Shown: positions 1 to 8,075 of the stretch, piece after piece
How the letters are laid out: each line of letters opens with the position of its first letter
Numbering within the stretch: the stretch's first letter is position 1
Source of the DNA: Actinomycetes bacterium
GTDB taxonomy: Bacteria > Actinomycetota > Actinomycetes > Actinomycetales > Cellulomonadaceae
Assembly (NCBI GenBank): GCA_023412515.1
Contig: JAEYNO010000193.1
Span: 1 to 11,169 of the forward strand
Direction: 5' to 3'
DNA: 11,169 nucleotides
Notes under the pieces: generated by a model
What the model was told of the DNA's origin: nothing
Seen by the model: the letters and a program-made list of their open reading frames with translations, nothing else
The model's database searches: none
Made by a program: the position numbers and the translations under genes

Positions 1-24
1 GGGCGCCACCGTGCGGTGGCGCCC
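1..24 (-). terminator. Hairpin terminator downstream of the sensor gene
   Basis: A perfect 10-bp inverted repeat (1-10 with 15-24) encloses a 4-base loop, GTGC. It lies about 50 bp past the stop codon of the minus-strand sensor gene. No T-tract follows on either strand, which is normal for GC-rich actinobacterial terminators. It could equally end a transcript arriving from the left, outside the window. Confidence 0.65.
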
Positions 25-51
25 CTCGAGCCGTCCGGCGTCGCGGCAGCC

Positions 52-77
52 GAGCCTGCGGGGCCGGGCCCCGGCTC
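52..77 (-). terminator. Bulged hairpin overlapping the sensor stop codon
   Basis: GAGCC/GGCTC and GGGGC/GCCCC stack into a 10-bp stem with a 3-base bulge (57-59) and a 3-base loop (65-67). It overlaps the stop codon at 76-78. With the 1-24 hairpin it may form a tandem terminator. The bulge and position make it weaker evidence than the outer hairpin. Confidence 0.35.
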
Positions 78-2745
78 AGCGCAGCGCGGTCCGCGGGTCC
101 GTCCTGGCCTGCGCGCGCAGCAGCACCATCTCCACCTCGCGGAGCACCTCGTGCGCGTCGCGCAGGCCACGCACCGAGCCCAGCACACCGACCGCGAGCC
201 GCGGCCCGACGTCCCGTCGCAGGCGCTCGAGCAGCTCCTTGAGCCGCTCGGGCATGCCGTCCGGCCCGACGTCGTCCACGAGGATCACGAAGTCGTCCTC
301 GGCCGTGCGCGCGGTGGTGTCGCCCTCCCGCAGCGGGCGGCGCAGCTGACGCACGACCTCGCGGTGCACGTCCGGGCCGTGGTCCTCGTCGCCGATGCGC
401 TCCTGCACGCGCACGAGCGCGACCGCGCAGTCGTACGAGGGCGACCGTCGGCAGCGCAGCAGGGCGGCCCCCAGCCGGTCGAGCAGCAGCAGGCGGTTGA
501 CGAGCCCGGTCTCGGGGTCGTGCAGCGCGTCGCGCTGCAGCGCGATCTCGGCCTCCTTGCGCTCCGTCACGTCTACGAGGGTGCCCACGAGCCGGGCTGG
601 GCAGCCGGCGTCGTCGAGCACCGTGACGGCCCGGCACATCATCCAGCGGTAGTCGCCCGACTGCGTGCGCACGCGGTGCTCGAGCTCCAGCGGCGTGCCG
701 CCGCCCCCGAGCTGCGCCGCGATGGCCGCGGACAGCTCGTCCCGGTCCGCCGGGTGCACGCGCTCGAGCCACTCGGCGGGCTGGTCGCCGATCACGTCGT
801 CCGCGTAGCCGAGGGTCTGCTTCCAGCGCGGCGAGTAGTAGACCGTGCCCGCCGACACGTCCCAGTCCCACGTGCCGTCGTGCGCGGCCATCGACGCCAG
901 CGCGTACCGCTCCTCGCTCTCGCGGACCGTGTCGGCGAGAGCGCGCTCGCGCGCGGCGGCCTGCTCGAGCGCCTTGCGCTGCTCGCGCAGCGACGCCAGC
1001 AGCCGCTCCTGGTCGAGCGCGACCGCGAGCAGGGCCGCCCAGTGGTTGAACCGGTCCCGCGGCTGCGTCGACCGGGTCTCGACGGTGCCGTCGATCGCGA
1101 GCAGGCCCCAGTCGCTGCCGCCGAACGTCACGGGGACGACGAACGTCAGCTCGTTCGAGCCGACCGTGCCGGCCCGCGTGAGCGCCGGCGGGGGGAACTG
1201 GCTCGCGGTGGTCCGCACGCCCACGAGCCGCGAGAGCGTTCCCGTGGTGTCGTGCACGCCGACGATCTCCATCTCCCGGTCGCCCGGCCCGCGGTCGTTG
1301 CTGGCCCACAGACCGAGGCACGCGTGCCCCCGCACGCCCCGCGGCAGCCAGCCCAGCGCGCGCGGGCTGGCGCCGTCGCCGCGCAGCAGGTCCATGTCGA
1401 CCTCGTACTGGTCGACGATCGTGCGCTCGAGCTGGCCGCTGCGCGCGAGCATCGCGCGCGTGCAGCCCTTCGTCACCGCGAGCAGCACGTCCGTCACCGC
1501 GCGACGCAGCGCGGGCGCGTTGTCGGCGCGCGCCGGCGGGAGCGCCGCGACGCGGCGGCACTCGACCGCACGCAGCACCGTCACCATCTGCTCGAGCGCC
1601 TCGGGGTGCGGCTGCAGCGCCGCCGTGAGGTCCGACAGCCGCCCGAGCGCGACGGGTGCCGGGGCCGTCCCGCGCTCGGCCGCCACGTCGAGGGGCTCCT
1701 CCACCGCCCGCCACCACGCCTCGCGCGCGTCGTGACCCGAGCGCCGCGCCGCACCGGACCCGACGGGACCGGCGAACGCGACGTCCGCGAGCCGGCGCAG
1801 GAGCGCTCCCCCGACGGCGTCCTCGTCGAACTCGTCGACCGGCACCGCCGTCGCGGGGGACGTCACCTCGGTGCACCCGCACGACTCGCGGACCACGAGG
1901 GACGACGCGACGCGGTGCTCGCCGGGCGCGACGTCGTCACCGTGCATGCGCGCGAGCAGCAGGTGCACGGCCTGCTCCCCGACGCGCCCGAAGTGCGGGT
2001 CGACGGTCGACAGCCGCGGGCTGACGCGCGCGCCCGAGTCGGCGTGGTCGAACGCCACGACGGCCTGGTCGCGCGGCAGCACGAGCCCGTGCGAGCGCAG
2101 GGCCCGCTGGAACCCGACCGCGTTGCGGTCGGTCGCGGCGATGACCGCGGTCGTCGGCGTGCCCGCCGCGAGCATGCGCGCGGCCGCGTCGGCGCCGCCC
2201 AGCTCCTGGTTGTCCGACGCCTCGTACCACCACGCGTCGTCCGACTCGATGCCGTGCTCGGCGAGCGTCGACCGGTAGGCCGCGAACCGCTCGCGCATGT
2301 CACGCTGGCCGAGGTTGCCCAGGAACCCGATCGCGGTGTGGCCGTGCCACAGCAGGTGCTCGACCGCCTCCCGGACCCCGCCCACGTTGTCGGGCACGAC
2401 GACGGGGTCGTCGGGGTGGGCCGGGTCCTCGCTGATGAGGACGACCGGGACGCCCCACTCGCGCACGGCCGCGAGCCGCTCGGCGCTGAGCGACTTGCCG
2501 ATGACGACGAGCCCGTCGACCGCGCCCAGCGCGACCGGCGTGTCGAGGACCGACTCGTCGGGGTAGCGCTCGCGGTCGAGCCCCGCGGGGTACGTCTGGA
2601 CCGCGACGACCCGGTGGCCGGCTCCGCGCGCGGCACGCGCCACGCCGGCGATCAGCGCCCCGAAGTAGAACCCGCCGACGACCGGCGACAGCACGCCGAT
2701 CGTCCGTCGCACCGTGGCGGGAACCCCCCGTCGGACCGTCACCAT
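76..2745 (-). CDS. Cytosolic sugar-sensor-like protein: LacI-type ligand domain, GAF-like, PAS, degenerate GGDEF
   Basis: From the ATG at 2745 the product has 889 residues. An earlier in-frame ATG at 2787 would add 14, but 2745 has the better Shine-Dalgarno (AGAGGT, 5-base gap). Residues about 14-285 are a LacI/periplasmic-binding ligand domain starting TIGVLSP, with no N-terminal helix-turn-helix and no signal peptide; a Cys pair (SCGC, 288-291) closes it. Residues about 445-585 look GAF-like, 585-612 form a charged coiled coil, and 612-733 are a PAS domain (WDWD, GDYRWM, VDVTERK). Residues 737-889 are a GGDEF fold beginning HDPETGLVNR, but the signature loop reads TAEDDF (814-819) and the usual metal-binding DxDxFK segment is absent. 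Catalysis of c-di-GMP synthesis is therefore unlikely. Similar sugar-binding/GGDEF fusions occur in bacteria; their ligands are mostly unknown. Context suggests sensing a cello-oligosaccharide, which is inference only. Confidence 0.88.
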   Translation of the reverse strand: MVTVRRGVPATVRRTIGVLSPVVGGFYFGALIAGVARAARGAGHRVVAVQTYPAGLDRERYPDESVLDTPVALGAVDGLVVIGKSLSAERLAAVREWGVPVVLISEDPAHPDDPVVVPDNVGGVREAVEHLLWHGHTAIGFLGNLGQRDMRERFAAYRSTLAEHGIESDDAWWYEASDNQELGGADAAARMLAAGTPTTAVIAATDRNAVGFQRALRSHGLVLPRDQAVVAFDHADSGARVSPRLSTVDPHFGRVGEQAVHLLLARMHGDDVAPGEHRVASSLVVRESCGCTEVTSPATAVPVDEFDEDAVGGALLRRLADVAFAGPVGSGAARRSGHDAREAWWRAVEEPLDVAAERGTAPAPVALGRLSDLTAALQPHPEALEQMVTVLRAVECRRVAALPPARADNAPALRRAVTDVLLAVTKGCTRAMLARSGQLERTIVDQYEVDMDLLRGDGASPRALGWLPRGVRGHACLGLWASNDRGPGDREMEIVGVHDTTGTLSRLVGVRTTASQFPPPALTRAGTVGSNELTFVVPVTFGGSDWGLLAIDGTVETRSTQPRDRFNHWAALLAVALDQERLLASLREQRKALEQAAARERALADTVRESEERYALASMAAHDGTWDWDVSAGTVYYSPRWKQTLGYADDVIGDQPAEWLERVHPADRDELSAAIAAQLGGGGTPLELEHRVRTQSGDYRWMMCRAVTVLDDAGCPARLVGTLVDVTERKEAEIALQRDALHDPETGLVNRLLLLDRLGAALLRCRRSPSYDCAVALVRVQERIGDEDHGPDVHREVVRQLRRPLREGDTTARTAEDDFVILVDDVGPDGMPERLKELLERLRRDVGPRLAVGVLGSVRGLRDAHEVLREVEMVLLRAQARTDPRTALR

Positions 2746-2813
2746 GTCCCACCTCTCGCCCACGCCGTCGGAGCCGAGCTGATGCATTTCACCCGCAACG
2801 GGCGCAAGACTAG
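2746..2813. promoter_or_regulatory. Divergent intergenic region between sensor and LacI repressor
   Basis: These 68 bp must hold both divergent promoters, so they overlap or sit back to back. A CCCG-CAA-CGGG inverted repeat lies at 2792-2802, and CGCAA occurs twice at a 9-bp step (2794-2798, 2803-2807). No convincing -35/-10 pair was found on either strand. The site is well placed for autoregulation by the repressor, but no site like 3960-3973 is visible here. Confidence 0.45.
2751..2756 (-). promoter_or_regulatory. Shine-Dalgarno fixing the sensor start
   Basis: AGAGGT on the minus strand sits 5 bases before the ATG at 2745. The alternative ATG at 2787 has only a weak GGGTGA directly against it. 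This site is why the shorter start was chosen. Confidence 0.6.
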
Positions 2814-3914
2814 GTGATCGTGGTCACTCCTGCACATGACACCGGCAAAGATGCTGTCTCTCCCGCGACCGGGGCGCAGCCCGTCGTCGGCGGCCCCGGG
2901 GCCCGCCGTCCGACCATCACCGACGTCGCGAAGGCCGCGGGGGTGTCGATCGCCGTCGTGTCGTACGCGCTCAACGGCCGCCCCGGCGTGTCGGCCGCGA
3001 CGCGCGAGCGCGTGCTGCGCGTCGCGGACGAGTTCGGGTGGCGCCCGAGCGCGGCCGCGCGCTCGATGCGGTCGGGGCCCCGGGCGGTCGGGCTCGTCGT
3101 CGACCGCGGCCTGACGGGCCCGGCCGGGTACGGCGCGCACGTCCTGGAGCTCGTGGTCGCGCTCCAGGAGGTGCTCGCGACGCGCGGGCTCGCGCTCGTG
3201 CTCCAGGTGGTCGAGGACCTGCCGGCGGCGGTCGGCCTCTACGCCGAGTGGTGGGCCGAGCGGCGGTTCGACGTCATGGTCGTCACGGACGTGCGCGCCG
3301 AGGACCCTCGGCTCGACGCGCTGCGGCGCCTGCGGATCCCGGCCGTCGTGGTCGGCGGCGGCGACGTGCCGGGCGAGGTCGCGAACGTCCACGTCGACGA
3401 CGAGCTCGCCGCGGAGCGGGTCGGGCGCTACCTCATCGAGCTCGGGCACCGACGCGTCGGCGTGGTCACCGGGCCGGCCGCGCTGCTGCGGACCCGCGCG
3501 CGGACGGCCGGGCTGCAGCACGCGCTCGACGCGGGCGGCGCGGTGCTGGTGCACGAGCCGACGGCCGGCTCGCCCGAGGAGGCGGCCGCCGCCGCGCGGC
3601 GCCTGCTCACCGGCGACCAGCCCCCGACGGCCGTCGTGTTCGACACCGACCACATGGCCGTGGCCGCGCTCGACGTCGCGCGCCGCACCGGACTGGCGGT
3701 CCCGTGGGACGTGTCGGTGGTCGCGCTGTCGGACTCTCCGCTGTGCCGGCTCGCGACGCCGTCCATCACGGCGCTGCCCGCGGTGCACGCCGACCTGGGC
3801 ACGGCCGTCGGCGAGGCCGTGCTGGCGGTGCTCGACCAGCAGCCGTCGCCCGTGCGCCACATCGAGGTCGGCGGCCTGGCGGTGCGCGGCAGCACTGGTC
3901 CGCGCTCGCGGTGA
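2814..3914 (+). CDS. LacI-family transcriptional repressor
   Basis: The product has 366 residues. The helix-turn-helix spans about 33-58 (TITDVAKAAGVS, then VVSYALNGRPGVS), followed by the hinge helix (77-87, RPSAAARSMRSG) and a LacI-type ligand-binding/dimerisation domain (about 92-355). Met replaces the common hinge Leu. A TAG stop directly precedes the GTG at 2814, so translation must begin there or at the GTG at 2820; no other start codon occurs before the HTH. Neither has a good Shine-Dalgarno (AGGTGA at 2812-2817 is very close to 2820), so a leaderless transcript is possible. The roughly 32-residue N-terminal extension is longer than usual. The gene lies divergent from a ligand-sensor gene and 264 bp upstream of a GH6 cellulase, in the same direction. 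Repressing the cellulase genes until a cello-oligosaccharide appears, as CebR/CelR do in other actinobacteria, is a reasonable inference; the effector cannot be read from sequence. Confidence 0.93.
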   Translation: MIVVTPAHDTGKDAVSPATGAQPVVGGPGARRPTITDVAKAAGVSIAVVSYALNGRPGVSAATRERVLRVADEFGWRPSAAARSMRSGPRAVGLVVDRGLTGPAGYGAHVLELVVALQEVLATRGLALVLQVVEDLPAAVGLYAEWWAERRFDVMVVTDVRAEDPRLDALRRLRIPAVVVGGGDVPGEVANVHVDDELAAERVGRYLIELGHRRVGVVTGPAALLRTRARTAGLQHALDAGGAVLVHEPTAGSPEEAAAAARRLLTGDQPPTAVVFDTDHMAVAALDVARRTGLAVPWDVSVVALSDSPLCRLATPSITALPAVHADLGTAVGEAVLAVLDQQPSPVRHIEVGGLAVRGSTGPRSR

Positions 3915-3929
3915 TCGCGCCGCTCGACG

Positions 3930-3942
3930 TGGCGGCACCGCC
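3930..3942 (+). other. Weak hairpin after the lacI-type gene
   Basis: GCGGC and GCCGC pair as a 5-bp stem with a 3-base loop, 15 bp past the repressor stop. It is too weak to call a terminator, so transcription from the repressor may continue toward the GH6 gene. Confidence 0.25.
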
Positions 3943-3959
3943 GCGGCCGCGACGCCTGG

Positions 3960-3973
3960 AGTGAGCGTTCACT
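3960..3973. promoter_or_regulatory. Candidate LacI-type operator upstream of the GH6 gene
   Basis: AGTGAGCGTTCACT is a 14-bp near-palindrome with one mismatched pair and a central CG, the usual geometry of LacI-family operators. It lies 46 bp after the repressor stop and about 205 bp before the GH6 start. It is not the CebR/CelR consensus TGGGAGCGCTCCCA. I saw no second copy in the other intergenic regions. Assignment to the adjacent repressor is inference. Confidence 0.5.
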
Positions 3974-4008
3974 TCGCCCTGACCTGCGAAGACGCACATC
4001 GCACCGGG

Positions 4009-4055
4009 TGAACCTCGGATAACGATTGGGTAACGCGACAGTCCCTAAACGATTC
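4009..4055 (+). promoter_or_regulatory. Probable promoter zone of the GH6 gene
   Basis: This is one of the few AT-richer patches in the window. It contains GATAAC and TAAACG, which loosely resemble -10 boxes, and AACGATT occurs twice (4021-4027 and 4048-4054), 27 bp apart. No well-spaced -35 was found. It lies just downstream of the operator candidate, which would suit either blocking of polymerase or a roadblock arrangement. Confidence 0.3.
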
Positions 4056-4100
4056 GCGACGATCCCGGCGACGCCGCGTCGTGAAGGAATGCGCAGCAGT

Positions 4101-4155
4101 CGCCGAGGACTCGTCCTGGGCGACGCGTACCCGCTGCCGCCGAGGGCCGGGTACG
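4101..4155 (+). promoter_or_regulatory. Two consecutive hairpins in the GH6 mRNA leader
   Basis: Hairpin 1 (4101-4122) pairs CGCC/GGCG and AGGAC/GTCCT around one G-G mismatch. Hairpin 2 pairs 4126-4133 with 4148-4155 perfectly (CGTACCCG/CGGGTACG), with a further GCC/GGC inside its loop. Hairpin 2 ends 14 bases before the Shine-Dalgarno. They could stabilise the mRNA or modulate initiation. No known riboswitch class was recognised. Confidence 0.4.
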
Positions 4156-4169
4156 ACCACCGACCCTGC

Positions 4170-4175
4170 GGAGGA
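4170..4175 (+). promoter_or_regulatory. Shine-Dalgarno fixing the GH6 start
   Basis: GGAGGA stands 3 bases before the GTG at 4179. Because the open frame extends upstream to 4026, this site, together with the signal peptide that follows, decides the start. Confidence 0.8.
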
Positions 4176-4178
4176 CCC

Positions 4179-6086
4179 GTGTCCACACACGGCAATCGAA
4201 CGGCTCGACGGCGCTGGCGCGCCGTCGCGACCGCGGCGACGGCGACGGCGCTCGTCGCAGTGCCGCTGACGCTCGCGAGCACGGCGGCCACGGCCGCCGA
4301 GGCGCACGTCGACAACCCGTACGCCGGCGCCAAGCAGTACGTGAACCCCACGTGGGCGGCGACGGTTGAGAGCGCTGCCACACGTGCCGGCGACCCGACG
4401 CTGGCGGCCCAGATGCGCACGGTGGCCAAGCAGCCGACCGCCGTGTGGATGGACCGCATCAGCGCGATCACCGGCAACGCGGACGGCAACGGCCTGAAGT
4501 TCCACCTCGACGAGGCGCTCAAGCAGAAGTCCGGCAGCCAGCCGCTGGTCTTCAACCTCGTGATCTACAACCTGCCGGGGCGCGACTGCTTCGCGCTCGC
4601 GTCGAACGGCGAGCTGCCCGCCACCGCGGCCGGTCTCACGCGCTACCAGACGGAGTACATCGACCCGATCGTCGACCTGCTGTCCGACCCGAAGTACCAG
4701 GACCTGCGGATCGCGGCGACCATCGAGCCCGACTCGCTGCCGAACCTGGTGACGAACATCTCCGAGCAGGCCTGCCAGCAGTCCGCGCCGTACTACCGCG
4801 AGGGGGTGAAGTACGCCCTCGACGAGCTCAAGACGCTGCCGAACGTCTACACGTACCTCGACGCGGCGCACTCGGGCTGGCTCGGCTGGGACTCCAACTC
4901 GGGCCCGACCGCCAAGCTGTTCGCGGAGGTCGCGAAGAGCACCAAGAAGGGCTTCGCGTCGATCGACGGGTTCGTCACGAACACCGCGAACTCCACGCCG
5001 CTCGCGGAGCCGTTCCTGCCGAACCCGAACCTCCAGGTCGGCTCGGCGCAGGTCCGCTCGGCCAAGTTCTACGAGTGGAACCCGGACTTCGGCGAGCACG
5101 CGTGGACCGCGCAGCTGCACCGGCTCCTCGTCGCGGAGGGCTTCCCGGCGTCGACCGGCATGCTCATCGACACGTCGCGCAACGGCTGGGGCGGTCCGGA
5201 CCGTCCGACGAAGGTCTCGACCAGCACCAACGTCGACACCTACGTCGACGAGTCGCGCATCGACCGCCGCAACCACCGCGGCGCGTGGTGCAACCCGCTG
5301 GGCGCCGGCATCGGCGAGCTGCCGCGGGCCACGCCGGCCGACGCGCCGGCCGACTCGTACCTCGACGCGTACGTGTGGATCAAGCCCCCGGGCGAGTCCG
5401 ACGGCGCGTCGAAGGAGATCCCGAACGACCAGGGCAAGAGCTTCGACCGCATGTGCGACCCGACCTACGTCGCCCCGAAGCTGAGCAACCTCCCGACGGG
5501 CGCCACGCCCGACGCCCCGCTGGCGGGCCAGTGGTTCGAGGCGCAGTTCAAGACTCTGGTCAAGAACGCGTACCCGGTGATCCCGGCCGACGGCACGACG
5601 CCCACGCCGACCCCGACGCCCACGCCGACGGTCACGCCGACCCCGACGCCGACGCCCACGCCGACGGTCACCCCGACGCCCACGCCCACGCCGACGCCGA
5701 CGGTCACCCCGACCCCGACGCCGACCGTCACGCCGACCCCCACGCCCACGCCCACGCAGAACCCGGGCGGCACGTGCAGCGTCAGCTACACGGCCAGCAG
5801 CTGGAACTCGGGCTTCACGGCGTCGGTCCGCGTGAAGAACACGGGGACGTCCGCGCTGTCGGCCTGGACGCTGCGGTTCTCGTTCGCGAACGGTCAGACC
5901 GTCCAGCAGGGCTGGAGCGCCACGTGGGCGCAGTCCGGCTCCACGGTGACGGCGACCAACGCCGCGTGGAACGGTGCGCTCGCACCGGGCGCGTCGGTGG
6001 ACATCGGCTTCAACGGCACCCACTCGGGCACCAACACGGCGCCGACGTCCTTCACGCTCAACGGCACCACCTGCCAGGTGGGCTGA
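4179..6086 (+). CDS. Secreted GH6 exocellulase (cellobiohydrolase type) with PT linker and CBM2
   Basis: The 635-residue product is exported and cleaves cellulose beta-1,4 bonds with inversion, probably releasing cellobiose. Residues 1-42 form a signal peptide (HGNRTARRRWR then a hydrophobic run; likely cleavage after AEA). The GH6 domain spans about 43-470. It shows VIYNLPGRDC (Asp136), TIEPDSLPN (Asp185, the likely general acid), AAHSGW (His231) and KPPGESDG (Asp408). Cys137/199 and 371/426 match the two family disulfides. At about 425 residues the catalytic domain is of the long class with tunnel loops, like Thermobifida Cel6B and Cellulomonas fimi CbhA. The short endoglucanase class has roughly 290. 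A Thr-Pro linker (474-526) leads to a CBM2 (533-635) with binding Trp542, Trp579 and Trp597 and terminal Cys533/Cys632. C. fimi CbhA has fibronectin repeats here; this protein has none. It is followed by a GH5 gene. Confidence 0.96.
   Translation: MSTHGNRTARRRWRAVATAATATALVAVPLTLASTAATAAEAHVDNPYAGAKQYVNPTWAATVESAATRAGDPTLAAQMRTVAKQPTAVWMDRISAITGNADGNGLKFHLDEALKQKSGSQPLVFNLVIYNLPGRDCFALASNGELPATAAGLTRYQTEYIDPIVDLLSDPKYQDLRIAATIEPDSLPNLVTNISEQACQQSAPYYREGVKYALDELKTLPNVYTYLDAAHSGWLGWDSNSGPTAKLFAEVAKSTKKGFASIDGFVTNTANSTPLAEPFLPNPNLQVGSAQVRSAKFYEWNPDFGEHAWTAQLHRLLVAEGFPASTGMLIDTSRNGWGGPDRPTKVSTSTNVDTYVDESRIDRRNHRGAWCNPLGAGIGELPRATPADAPADSYLDAYVWIKPPGESDGASKEIPNDQGKSFDRMCDPTYVAPKLSNLPTGATPDAPLAGQWFEAQFKTLVKNAYPVIPADGTTPTPTPTPTPTVTPTPTPTPTPTVTPTPTPTPTPTVTPTPTPTVTPTPTPTPTQNPGGTCSVSYTASSWNSGFTASVRVKNTGTSALSAWTLRFSFANGQTVQQGWSATWAQSGSTVTATNAAWNGALAPGASVDIGFNGTHSGTNTAPTSFTLNGTTCQVG
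5598..5756 (+). repeat. PT-linker minisatellite in the GH6 gene
   Basis: The 159-bp stretch encodes (Thr-Pro)n interrupted by Thr-Val at residues 485, 497, 509 and 517, giving two full 12-residue (36-bp) steps and one 8-residue step. The DNA is itself repetitive, so the linker can lengthen or shorten by recombination or slippage. The protein segment is a flexible, probably O-glycosylated spacer between catalytic domain and CBM. Confidence 0.9.
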
Positions 6087-6120
6087 CGAGCCCCGGGCGC
6101 TGACGCGTCCGACGTGACGA

Positions 6121-6158
6121 CGAAGGGCCCTCCCGGACCGCTCCGGGAGGGCCCTTCG
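6121..6158 (+). terminator. Strong hairpin between the GH6 and GH5 genes
   Basis: A perfect 17-bp inverted repeat (6121-6137 with 6142-6158) encloses a 4-base loop, CCGC, starting 35 bp after the GH6 stop. There is no U-tract. It may terminate the GH6 transcript. Alternatively it may act as a 3' stabiliser or partial terminator within a GH6-GH5 message, because the 59 bp left before the GH5 start show no promoter. Confidence 0.8.
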
Positions 6159-6217
6159 CGGCGGGTCCGCCACCGACGGCCCGCTCCCCCGACCCATCCC
6201 TCGCACCCAGGAGAACC

Positions 6218-7996
<1,779 letters not shown>

Positions 7997-8019
7997 CCGC
8001 GCGCGCGACCGTGCGCGCG

Positions 8020-8054
8020 ACGGCCCGTCACCTGGTCATGGGGTGACGGGTCGT
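8020..8054. terminator. Bidirectional terminator between GH5 and threonine aldolase genes
   Basis: A 13-bp stem with one G-T pair (8020-8032 with 8042-8054) encloses a 9-base loop. It lies between the convergent GH5 (stop 7996) and aldolase (stop at 8076) genes, so it can serve both. Confidence 0.75.
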
Positions 8055-8075
8055 CGCGTCGGGCGAGGCCGGTGG

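Noticed and set aside
76..537. GGDEF region considered as an active diguanylate cyclase
   Set aside because: The signature reads TAEDDF and the DxDxFK metal segment is missing.
16..2817. A 933-codon plus-strand open frame opposite the sensor gene
   Set aside because: It is an Arg/Ala/Val/His-rich shadow typical of very GC-rich antisense frames. The minus-strand frame has recognisable domains throughout.
4026..4178. Upstream in-frame extension of GH6 starting at TTG 4026 or ATG 4089
   Set aside because: It would bury the signal peptide behind 30-51 extra residues. GTG 4179 has GGAGGA directly upstream and begins a normal signal peptide.
5598..5756. Repeat block considered as CRISPR or non-coding tandem array
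   Set aside because: Units are short, contiguous and in frame with the Thr-Pro linker; there are no spacers.
6121..6158. GC-rich palindrome considered as a CebR-type operator upstream of GH5
   Set aside because: It lacks the TGGGAGCGCTCCCA pattern, and the 17-bp perfect stem with a 4-base loop fits an RNA hairpin.
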